From Telmatospirillum sp. (GTDB lineage Bacteria; Pseudomonadota; Alphaproteobacteria; Rhodospirillales; Magnetospirillaceae): DNA of 45,768 bases. Shown here piece by piece: positions 34,275 to 41,418 of the stretch (position 1 is the stretch's first letter; each line of letters opens with the position of its first letter). Below the pieces are notes generated by a model. The model was not told the origin of the DNA. It did no database searches and worked only from the letters and a program-made list of their open reading frames with translations. The DNA lies in the NCBI GenBank assembly GCA_009712185.1, contig WASQ01000090.1, positions 1-45,768 of the forward strand, read 5' to 3'. Position numbers and translations under genes: made by a program.

Positions 34275-34373
34275 TTAAAATTCCATGAAATTAACTTATA
34301 GTTTGGTAGCCCGTTCCAGATAACTTGTCCAATCGAAAATTGGCCTCCGCTCCCCCCGGAACGGGGCACCATG

Positions 34374-34820
34374 TCAATAGGGCCGGCCGTTCGAACGCGT
34401 CCACAATCCTTCCGGCTCCGGCGCGGGATTGCGGAGATAGCTCTCGTATTTCCGGTCCTCACCCAGAATGTGCTGGATGAGCCAGTTGTAGATGATGTCG
34501 AACAGCGCCTTCGCATCCAGCGCGCGGCCATGTTCGACATCGGATTTCAGACCAAACACGACATCATACATCCGGTCATGTTGCTCCTTATGCTCACGCC
34601 AGTCGGGATAGCCGGCCTTCTTCATGCACAGCTCCTCCTCGCTGAAGTGGATCAGCACGAATTCCTCAAGACTGGCTAAAACCGCATGAATCTCCTCATC
34701 CCGCCCTTCGGCGCCGATCAGGGGATGAAGACGGTTCAGACAATCGATGATCATCCGGTGATGTCCGTCGAGGACATCCGAACCCACCGACATTTTCGGG
34801 GACCACTCGATGAACTGCAT
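34374..34820 (-). CDS. bacteriohemerythrin
   Basis: This 148-aa four-helix protein binds oxygen at a non-haem diiron site. All expected ligands are present: His21 (DGHHRMI), His58 and Glu62 (LIHFSEEE), His77 and His81 (REHKEQH), His117 and Asp122 (IQHILGED). There is no membrane segment or fused domain. It is on the same strand as, and 99 bases upstream of, the haem chemoreceptor, suggesting an oxygen-delivery or oxygen-sensing partnership. The start at MQFIEWSP is the conserved W-containing N-terminus. Confidence 0.93.
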   Translation of the reverse strand: MQFIEWSPKMSVGSDVLDGHHRMIIDCLNRLHPLIGAEGRDEEIHAVLASLEEFVLIHFSEEELCMKKAGYPDWREHKEQHDRMYDVVFGLKSDVEHGRALDAKALFDIIYNWLIQHILGEDRKYESYLRNPAPEPEGLWTRSNGRPY

Positions 34821-34939
34821 TTTCCACCCCCATCCGGGGGCGTGACCTCACGCCCGGTTGACCTTTGCCGGCCGCGGCCCGTCGCCGCTGCCCCTCCCTT
34901 TATCGCAAGACCGTCAGGCCGTCCGCGTACCGCCGGACG

Positions 34940-35869
34940 TCACCCTTCCATCAGAGCCCGGACATGGGATGCCACGCAGGCGGCAAGCGCGCGCGTGTCG
35001 TATCCCCCCTCCAGGACGGACACCAGACGGCCATCGCAGCATCTGTCGGCGATCGCCAGGATCTGTCGCGTCACCCAGTCGAAATCGGCGACCTGAAGAC
35101 GCAGATCGGCCATGGGATCGGCCGCATGGGCATCAAAACCCGCGGAAATGAAGACGAAATCCGGCTCGAACGACGACAGGCGCGGCAGAATGATCCGGCT
35201 GTAGGCATCGCGAAACGCCTCCGACCCGCTGCCGCCGGGCAGGGGAACGTTGACGGCGACACCGCGTTCGCCCTGCTCATCGGGCGATCCGCTGTAGGGA
35301 TAGGCGTCCTGTTGATGGGTCGAGGCGTAAAAGGCACCGGGCGTGTCCCAAAGGATCTGCTGGGTCCCGTTCCCATGGTGAACGTCGAAATCGATGACGG
35401 CGACCCTGGCGAATCCCCTGGCCTGGGCATGAAGGGCACCGATGGCGGTATTGGAAAACAGGCAAAAACCCATCGCGGCCGACCGTTCGGCATGGTGCCC
35501 CGGGGGACGCACCGCGCAAAAGGCGTTGCGGCACCGCTTCGCCGCGACCTCCTCGACGGCGGCGCAGACCGCACCCGCCGCCCGCAGGGCCGCCTCGCCC
35601 GATCCCGCGGAGATGAAGGTGTCATCATCGATCTGACCGATCTCTCCCGCTCCGGGGAGCAAACCGAACACATGGTCGATATGGTCCATGGAATGGGCGC
35701 GCAGCAATTGTTCGGTCGTCGCCTTCGGGGCCTCGTCCCTCTGAAGGAACAGAAAATCCTCATGCTCCAGAATATGGGTAATCGCCACAAGCCGGTCGGC
35801 GCATTCCGGATGGTAGGGACCGGTATCATGTCCGAGGCACGCCGGGTGGGTCAGGAGAAGGGTTGTCAT
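34940..35869 (-). CDS. histone deacetylase-like / acetylpolyamine amidohydrolase family protein
   Basis: The 309-aa zinc hydrolase belongs to the bacterial class II HDAC-like group. It shows TTLLLTHPACLGHDTGPYHPECADRL, a catalytic His pair in RPPGHHAERSAAMGFCLF, zinc ligands in VIDFDVHHGNGTQ, SAGFDAHAADPMADL, and the terminal VLEGGYDTRALAACV. Substrates may be acetylated proteins, acetylpolyamines or acetoin-related compounds. Two starts are possible: ATG at 35869 (13 bases from GGGAGG) or at 35881 (immediately after it). It follows the HDOD regulator on the same strand after 277 bases containing the dispersed element copy 3. Confidence 0.9.
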   Translation of the reverse strand: MTTLLLTHPACLGHDTGPYHPECADRLVAITHILEHEDFLFLQRDEAPKATTEQLLRAHSMDHIDHVFGLLPGAGEIGQIDDDTFISAGSGEAALRAAGAVCAAVEEVAAKRCRNAFCAVRPPGHHAERSAAMGFCLFSNTAIGALHAQARGFARVAVIDFDVHHGNGTQQILWDTPGAFYASTHQQDAYPYSGSPDEQGERGVAVNVPLPGGSGSEAFRDAYSRIILPRLSSFEPDFVFISAGFDAHAADPMADLRLQVADFDWVTRQILAIADRCCDGRLVSVLEGGYDTRALAACVASHVRALMEG

Positions 35870-36012
35870 TGCGTTTGTCATCCTCCCTGGCGGCGACTGT
35901 TTTGGGCTTATCCCGCAGCCGTCCTTTTGACACAGGCCAGGGTATCGCAACCCCGGCTTTCACACCAGTGACGCGCAACACCCGATAACCACACACGCAA
36001 TAGGAATATAGA

Positions 36013-36097
36013 GCATTGACACAAACAAAAGAGTCACGTGGCAGGTCAATGCATTTAAGCCCGAGCGGCGCTTGAGCCGGACAGGAATGGAGCGGAA
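36013..36097. repeat. dispersed ACAAACAAAAGAGTC element, copy 3
   Basis: GCATTGAC (36013-36020), core ACAAACAAAAGAGTCAC (36021-36037) and GTCAATGC (36045-36052) form a perfect 8-bp inverted repeat round the core. Compared with copy 1, T-A becomes C-G in both arms together (GCATTG/CAATGC versus GCATCG/CGATGC), a compensatory change. AGCGGA recurs at 36091, close to its relative position in copies 1 and 2. Confidence 0.65.
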
Positions 36098-36146
36098 ACC
36101 CCACAGGAAAACCGAGAGCTTGAAGCGATGATGTCGCGAAAGTCCC

Positions 36147-37358
36147 TTAGCGGTGACTTTCCGCAGCGGCCTCAGCCGCCCAGCGCTCGAACCGCGCGCG
36201 CCCGCCCAGATGGTCGAGATACCGGGTGTCGAGCGGAACCCCGGCACTGTCGGAAGAGACACCGGCGTAAACCGGTGAGGGCCCGGCCAGGACCCGGGCA
36301 AAATGAACAACGCCGGCAACGTCCAGTTCGGGAGCCGGCGCGACACTGGGCTGTCCCAGCAGGGCAACCGCCTCGACCACCTCCTTGTTGAAACCCCAGA
36401 GCCCCAGGAGATAGGCGCCGAGTTGAAAATGGGTTGCGCCGAAAACACGCATTTCGGCGTCGAGGGGATTGGCCCCCTGGGCGACGGCCGCCTTGACGGA
36501 CCCGACATCCTGCGGCCTCTGGTCAAGCAACACCAGCAGCCCGATGGAGCTCAGCATTCCGGCGCAATAGGCCTCCTCCTGGCCGTGAATGTCGAACCCT
36601 TCGGCCTTGCCGATCCGCCTGGCAATCCGTCCGACCAGGAAACTGTCGCGATTGGTGTCCTCCACCAGTTTTCCCGCGGCCGGCAGGCCTTTGAAACTGC
36701 GAAAAATGCCAATTCGCAAGACCAGAGCACCGACGGTTTCGAACCCCAGAATCCGAACCGCCTGCAACGGATGGGTCAAGCGGCTCGACAGACTGAAATA
36801 GGAGGAATTGGTAAGCTTCAGCAGTTCCGCGGTCATGGCGACGTCACGGGCGATGATTTCGGCCACGCCATTGGCAGAGGCGTCACTGCGCCCCATGTAG
36901 GCGACCAGCGAATAGAACGTGTCCGGGGGCGTGGGAAGATTGGCAAGCCCCGACAACAACGAGCGCAAATGCTCCGACCCCAGAATCCGCTCCAGCTCCA
37001 GAGCCCGGCGGATCACGTCGACAAGAACCTGGGGAGCACAGGGTTTCGCCAGGAACTGATGCGCCAGCCCCACCGTTTTCATCACGCTGTCGGCATCGGA
37101 ACATCCCGAAAGAACGACCCGCACGGTCGCCGGATGCCGCTTCGCCACCTCGGAAAGCAGCGCCATGCCATCCATTCCGGGCATTCGCATATCCGACACG
37201 ATGGCGTCGAAATGCTGTTCCTCCATCTGGCGCAGGGCGGCCTCGCCGCTGTCCGCGAAGCGCATCTCCCATTCCAGACGCATATGCCGGAGCATGCGTT
37301 GAAGCCCCGACAGCACATTCGGCTCGTCATCGACGAAGATGACGCGGGCACGGCTCAT
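36147..37358 (-). CDS. response regulator with HDOD output domain
   Basis: The 403-aa product has a receiver domain (residues about 4-120) with acidic pair Asp10/Asp11, phospho-acceptor Asp56 (IVSDMRMPG) and Lys105, then an HDOD domain (from about 140: LANLPTPPDTFYSLV, IIARDVAMTAELLKLTNSSYFSL, VRILGFETVGALVLRIGIF). HDOD domains act in signalling and stress responses but lack a defined catalytic activity (family knowledge). Its start overlaps the stop of the upstream kinase gene by four bases, so the two are an obvious pair. A GCGAAAGTC/GACTTTC-type hairpin spans the stop codon. Confidence 0.93.
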   Translation of the reverse strand: MSRARVIFVDDEPNVLSGLQRMLRHMRLEWEMRFADSGEAALRQMEEQHFDAIVSDMRMPGMDGMALLSEVAKRHPATVRVVLSGCSDADSVMKTVGLAHQFLAKPCAPQVLVDVIRRALELERILGSEHLRSLLSGLANLPTPPDTFYSLVAYMGRSDASANGVAEIIARDVAMTAELLKLTNSSYFSLSSRLTHPLQAVRILGFETVGALVLRIGIFRSFKGLPAAGKLVEDTNRDSFLVGRIARRIGKAEGFDIHGQEEAYCAGMLSSIGLLVLLDQRPQDVGSVKAAVAQGANPLDAEMRVFGATHFQLGAYLLGLWGFNKEVVEAVALLGQPSVAPAPELDVAGVVHFARVLAGPSPVYAGVSSDSAGVPLDTRYLDHLGGRARFERWAAEAAAESHR

Positions 37359-39022
37359 GGCAGGTCCGCGGGCATGGGCAGGCCGCCGTCAACCGGCAGG
37401 GAAATCACGAAGCTGGTCCCGATCCCTTCCTGCGTCTCGACCGAAATGGTTCCCGAATGCTTGCTCACCACGACATCGCGGCAGATCGCCAATCCCTGGC
37501 CGGTTCCCTTGCCAACCGCCTTGGTGGTGAAAAAAGGATCGAAGATCCGTTGGCGAACGGCCTCCGACATGCCGATGCCGTTGTCCGAGACCAGGATCTC
37601 CACGCGGTTATCCCGCCAGCGGGTCCCCACCGTGATCCGGCCGGTCGCGCCATCCGCGCGCGATTGGATCGCATGGGAGGCATTGACCACAAGATTAAGC
37701 AGAACCTGGTTGATCTCGCCCGGAAGGCACAGAACCATGGGCAGATCAGGAGCCAGTTCGGTCACGACCTCAGCCACATGCTTCCATTCGTTGCGACTGA
37801 CCGCGAGGGTGTTTTCGATGGCCTTGTTGAGATCGACCGGCGTCTTCTCGCGCTCTCCCGGATGGGAAAACTCCTTCATTGCCAGGACGATGCGGGCCAC
37901 CTGTCCGACCCCGTCCAGCGACTGGCTGATCGCCTGCGGCATTTCGGCCAGCAGATAGTCCATGTCGGCATCGAGGAACGCCTGATCGAGGCCGGCGCGG
38001 ACCTCCCCGGGGATCAGATCACCGTGGGAGGAAACGACAGACCGGTAGCGGTCCAGCATCTCAAGAAAGCTTTGCAGGCCATCCCCCAGAAAGCGGAGAT
38101 TGTCCCCGATATATTGGATGGGAGTGTTGATCTCGTGAGCGATACCCGCGGCCAGTTGCCCCACGCTCGCCAGCTTCGAGGCCTGAAGGGCCTCCTGCTG
38201 CGCCCGCTTGAGATTCCGGTTGTCGCGGAAGGAAATGATCACGCCCTTGTGCTCTCCATGTTCCACCATCGGGGAACAGGCGTAAGCGACCACAAGGGAC
38301 CGTCCGTCACTCATCTCGAACAGGGCGTCGTCATCGCGCAAGGGCACGCCGGTCGCGGCCACCTTACGGAAAGGCCCCTCCGCGAAACGAAGGGTGCCGC
38401 TATCGCCGCGCAACGCGAAAACGGCGTCGACATAGCGTCCCGAAATGCGTGGAAAGGCGGCACAACCCAGCAGCCGGTCGGCGGACTGATTGGAAAAGAT
38501 CACGAAACCGTCGCTGTCCGTGACCAGAACGCCTTCGAAAATACTCTCGGTAATGGCGCGGATGCGGTCCTGGCTTTCCCGCAAGGCCTCTTCCATCCTC
38601 CGGCGCTCCGCGGTCTGGCGCGTCAGCTTTTCGAATTTCCGCTGGAACTCCATCCGCTCGATGGAATAGCGGATGACCCGGCGCAGGGCCTCCGGAGTGA
38701 TCCTCGCCTTGTTCAGGTAATCCTGGGCACCCGCCTTTACCGCCGACGCGCCAGCGTCCTCGTCTTCCGCCCCGGTCATGACCACCAGGGGGATCCCATG
38801 GGCTGCCGCCACCATTGTCGCTATTTCGGAGATACGGCCGTTTTCCGCGCGACCGACATCGAACAGAATCGCATCGAACCCTTCGGCCATCAGCACATCC
38901 TGTGCCTGCCCCGGCGTCATCACCGTCTCGACCTGATAGTCGGGACCGGGACGGGCTGCCAGCATATCGGCAATTCCGGCGTCGTCCTCACCGTCGAGAA
39001 CCAGCAAAACTTTCGACCGCAT
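37355..39022 (-). CDS. receiver-PAS-histidine kinase hybrid sensor
   Basis: The 555-aa soluble sensor has an N-terminal receiver domain (about 4-120; Asp55 in ILFDVG and Lys105 in DYLNK), a coiled segment, a PAS domain (about 150-270; ITESIFEGVLVTDSDGFVIFSNQSA), and a kinase core with His296 (GIAHEINTPIQYI), N box VVNASHAI, G1 SDNGIGM and G2 GTGQGLAI. No membrane segment is present, so it senses a cytoplasmic signal or takes phosphate from another kinase. The ATG at 39022 follows GAGGGC; an in-frame GTG at 39148 is less likely. It is coupled to the HDOD regulator. Confidence 0.93.
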   Translation of the reverse strand: MRSKVLLVLDGEDDAGIADMLAARPGPDYQVETVMTPGQAQDVLMAEGFDAILFDVGRAENGRISEIATMVAAAHGIPLVVMTGAEDEDAGASAVKAGAQDYLNKARITPEALRRVIRYSIERMEFQRKFEKLTRQTAERRRMEEALRESQDRIRAITESIFEGVLVTDSDGFVIFSNQSADRLLGCAAFPRISGRYVDAVFALRGDSGTLRFAEGPFRKVAATGVPLRDDDALFEMSDGRSLVVAYACSPMVEHGEHKGVIISFRDNRNLKRAQQEALQASKLASVGQLAAGIAHEINTPIQYIGDNLRFLGDGLQSFLEMLDRYRSVVSSHGDLIPGEVRAGLDQAFLDADMDYLLAEMPQAISQSLDGVGQVARIVLAMKEFSHPGEREKTPVDLNKAIENTLAVSRNEWKHVAEVVTELAPDLPMVLCLPGEINQVLLNLVVNASHAIQSRADGATGRITVGTRWRDNRVEILVSDNGIGMSEAVRQRIFDPFFTTKAVGKGTGQGLAICRDVVVSKHSGTISVETQEGIGTSFVISLPVDGGLPMPADLP

Positions 39023-39369
39023 GCCCTCAAACCCGTTTATTCCCGCGGGCCCGTTTTCCCGCGGGCGGCCCATCACCGACCGGACAGTCGCCACCGATGG
39101 TCCGGCCCCGGCGTCACCGGCCGGCCGGTGACCGGCTCCTTGTCTCACACTTTAAAGAGGGTTCGCCCCGGACGGAAGAGGGGTTCGCCCGATGCGCCGG
39201 GGCAATCGCCCCTCAACCGCCCCGGTTGACCGGACAGCCGGTCCCCTTGCGAGTGGGACGGACATCCCCCCGCCTCCGACGCGAAAGAGGAGGACGCCAG
39301 GACCGACGGATGTCCGACAGCCGACGCACAAGGGCGGCGCGGACAGGTTTCGATCAGCGCGGGTCGGTA
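39023..39369. other. gene-free spacer with palindromes upstream of the kinase
   Basis: These 347 bases hold a perfect 20-bp palindrome GTCACCGGCCGGCCGGTGAC (39113-39132), a near-duplicate GAGGGTTCGCCC/GAGGGGTTCGCCC pair (about 39158 and 39178), and a CGGACATCC/GGATGTCCG dyad (about 39263 and 39307). The kinase promoter should lie here, but no convincing -35/-10 pair was recognised. Confidence 0.45.
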
Positions 39370-39390
39370 TCAGTCGGGCGAACCGGCGGG
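39370..39390 (-). repeat. stop-codon-anchored repeat after the PAS-like gene (half copy)
   Basis: Reading leftward from the gene end, the minus strand starts TGATACCGACCCGCGCTGAT at the stop codon and continues GAAACCTGTCCGCGC to 39335. The outer motif matches the family; the pairing arm GCGCTGAT/GTCCGCGC is imperfect (one mismatch, one G.U). The listed span is the stop-codon side; the element runs from about 39335 to 39372. Confidence 0.55.
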
Positions 39391-39759
39391 ATCGGGATGC
39401 CAGCGGCAGAGGAGATCCGGGCGGTCTGAGATAATCAACATATAAAGGGTCCGGCCCATTTTGTCGGGAAGACGGACATGACGCAGATGAAGAGCAGAAA
39501 GAACCTGATTAAGGGGAGGAACCTCCCAATGGTCGAAGGTAATTCCTTCAGAAATCATCCCGGCCAGGGGATCCTGCACGCCGAGGCACCAGAGAAGCTC
39601 CCTCGTCTTGAGATGCTTCATCGCCGTCGGACGAATACCGAATTCGTCCGAAAACGCCTGATTCCCCCACTCAACGAACCCGTCGCTGTGGACCAGCAGA
39701 GGACAGGGAATGGAGGCTATCGTTTCAGGCATTTGCCTTTCGGGCTTTTGTCTTTCCAT
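39370..39759 (-). CDS. small PAS-like protein of unknown function
   Basis: The 129-aa product has no named match. Residues about 12-50 (TIASIPCPLLVHSDGFVEWGNQAFSDEFG) resemble the first strands of a PAS domain, and the C-terminal LRHVRLPDKMGRTLYMLIISDRP resembles the last PAS strands. The middle is short, so it may be a stand-alone, reduced PAS. No signal peptide is present. The ATG at 39759 has AGGG about nine bases upstream; one at 39813 has no ribosome-binding site. It is divergent from the LuxR-type regulator and may modulate it or the kinase. Confidence 0.6.
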   Translation of the reverse strand: MERQKPERQMPETIASIPCPLLVHSDGFVEWGNQAFSDEFGIRPTAMKHLKTRELLWCLGVQDPLAGMISEGITFDHWEVPPLNQVLSALHLRHVRLPDKMGRTLYMLIISDRPDLLCRWHPDPAGSPD

Positions 39760-39851
39760 CGCTCGCAACCCTGTCGATAACAACCCTTGCGCCCTTACGG
39801 GCGTATCGCTCATAGTGGTTGAGGTTATGGTTTGGCCTCCGTGATCGATAT

Positions 39852-39888
39852 CCCCATTTGGGGACAACAAAAGGATCGAACGTCCCCA
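39852..39888 (+). promoter_or_regulatory. alternative hairpins in the LuxR-type regulator leader
   Basis: CCCCATTTGGGG (39852-39863) is a 12-bp dyad, and its right half TGGGGAC (39859-39865) can instead pair with GTCCCCA (39882-39888). The two folds exclude each other. It lies 42-78 bases upstream of the GTG start. It could be a protein operator or a switching RNA. Confidence 0.4.
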
Positions 39889-39929
39889 CAAATAATGCCG
39901 AGGCCCTGAAAGCGGAGGGCGTTATTATC

Positions 39930-40961
39930 GTGAAGAAGCCACGGGTCCTTTTCGTCGACGACGAACCACACGTTCTCGATGCGTTGCAACGCGCATTCCG
40001 CAGCCGTATCAGCCAATGGGAGATGGTCTTCAAGGTCTCTCCGTCCGAGGCCGTAGCCGAGCAACGGCGTTCGGCCTTCGACGTCGCCGTTGTCGACATG
40101 CGGATGCCTGAAATGACGGGCGTGGAGTTGATCAAAGCCCTGACCGCCGTCTCGCCCGACACCGTCTCGATCGTTCTGACCGGCGCCACCGATATCGAAT
40201 CGGCAATCGCGGCGATCAACGAGGCCAATGTCTTCCGTTTTTATGCGAAACCCAGCACCTCTGAGGTCCTGGCTGCCGGCATCACCCAGGCCCTTCTGCA
40301 GTCGCGGAGCCACGACGCGGCCGCCGCCCAGCCCCAGGCCAATCTCGGTCTGGCAGCCCTTAACAGGTTGCCGACCGGAATCATCGTGGCGAACGCCGTT
40401 CCATCGGTTCTGTTCATGAACAGCCGCGGGGCGGAATATCTGGCGGACAACGATGGCCTGACGATGGGACACAATGGTGTCTTCCGGGCCAGCCGGCCAC
40501 AGGAAACACAGGAACTCCACCGCCTGATCAAGGCGGCGGTCGACGGCACCGACGACGGGCTGGCGCACGCGCTCAGCATCAGCCGCGACAACACCGACCG
40601 CCCCCTGTCGGTGGTGGTCGCGCCGCTTCCCGCGGAAACCGGAAGCGGCCGGGTGGCGGTGATCCTGGTCAGCGACCTGGAGCGGCAGTCTCTCCCCACC
40701 CAGGACACCATCGCCAAGCTGTTCGATCTGACCGATGCCGAGGCCAGGCTCGCCCTTGTCCTGGGCGAGGGCCTCCGGATCGAGGATGCGGCCGAACGCC
40801 TGGGGATCACCGTAAATTCGGCACGAACCTACCTGAAGCGCATTTTCAGCAAGACCGACGTCACCCGTCAGGCGGAGCTGGTCCGACTCATCATGGCGGC
40901 TCCGACGCTTCTCGATCTCGGAGCCGTCCGGCGAGAAAGTTCCCGCCCGCGCCCGTCCTGA
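39930..40961 (+). CDS. response regulator: receiver - PAS-like - LuxR helix-turn-helix
   Basis: The 343-aa product has a receiver domain (Asp10/Asp11, phospho-acceptor Asp56 in VVDMRMPE, Lys107), a middle PAS-like part (about 130-250: LNRLPTGIIVANAVPSVLFMNSRGAEYL), and a C-terminal LuxR-type helix-turn-helix (about 280-335: FDLTDAEARLALVLGEGLRIEDAAERLGITVNSARTYLKRIF). The receiver closely resembles that of the HDOD regulator (FVDDEP, DMRMP), so both may answer to related kinases. The start is a GTG at 39930 with GGAGGG about eleven bases upstream; the longer frame upstream is not conserved-looking. It is divergent from the small PAS-like gene. Confidence 0.9.
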   Translation: MKKPRVLFVDDEPHVLDALQRAFRSRISQWEMVFKVSPSEAVAEQRRSAFDVAVVDMRMPEMTGVELIKALTAVSPDTVSIVLTGATDIESAIAAINEANVFRFYAKPSTSEVLAAGITQALLQSRSHDAAAAQPQANLGLAALNRLPTGIIVANAVPSVLFMNSRGAEYLADNDGLTMGHNGVFRASRPQETQELHRLIKAAVDGTDDGLAHALSISRDNTDRPLSVVVAPLPAETGSGRVAVILVSDLERQSLPTQDTIAKLFDLTDAEARLALVLGEGLRIEDAAERLGITVNSARTYLKRIFSKTDVTRQAELVRLIMAAPTLLDLGAVRRESSRPRPS

Positions 40962-41178
40962 CCGGTGGGCTGTTCTGAACAGTGTATGACCTGAACAATG
41001 TATGGCCTTCGGGCCGGTACCGGACGCAAAGCGCTATTCCGCCAGGACGGTTGGCGCGCTGGCGACAATGGCGTTAAGGTTTGAAACGGACCTGGTTCGA
41101 ATGCCTGGCGGTGACGCCCTGGCCGATGTCCCGCCTTCAGGATCCGCGCATCGGCCGGCTGGAACGAAAGAGGAGCCG

Positions 41179-41418
41179 ATGCCCCAGTCATCCGACCATC
41201 CCTTCGTCCATGAAGTTTTCCGCAGACAAGGGCTCACCTTGCCATCCGAACGGCTGGCGGCCCTGACCCACACGGCCGTCAAACTGTCCGCCGCGAGCCG
41301 GACGCTGGAGGAGCGTCTGTCGATGTCGGCGGACATTTTCGGCTTTCTGACCGCCCTGCGGTCCTCCGTTCCGCCATCGGCCACTCCGTCTTCCGATGTT
41401 CCGGGAGACAAGCGATGA
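41179..41418 (+). CDS. small GatC/AtzG-like amidase partner protein
   Basis: The 79-aa product has two predicted helices (HPFVHEVFRRQGLTLPSERLAALTHTAVKLSAASRTLEERLSM). This matches the general plan of GatC and of the AtzG/DUF4089 proteins that wrap around amidase-signature enzymes: a GL-x-LP turn between helices. The usual C-terminal PAPVF-type ending of DUF4089 is replaced by FGFLTALRS and a Ser/Pro tail. It has GAGGAG four bases before its ATG, and its stop overlaps the amidase ATG (ATGA), so the two are coupled. Family assignment is moderate; a partner role is inferred from the coupling. Confidence 0.65.
   Translation: MPQSSDHPFVHEVFRRQGLTLPSERLAALTHTAVKLSAASRTLEERLSMSADIFGFLTALRSSVPPSATPSSDVPGDKR

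Noticed and set aside
34259-34540. 93-codon minus-strand frame between the chemoreceptor and the hemerythrin gene
   Set aside because: It overlaps the hemerythrin gene in another frame and encodes shadow sequence.
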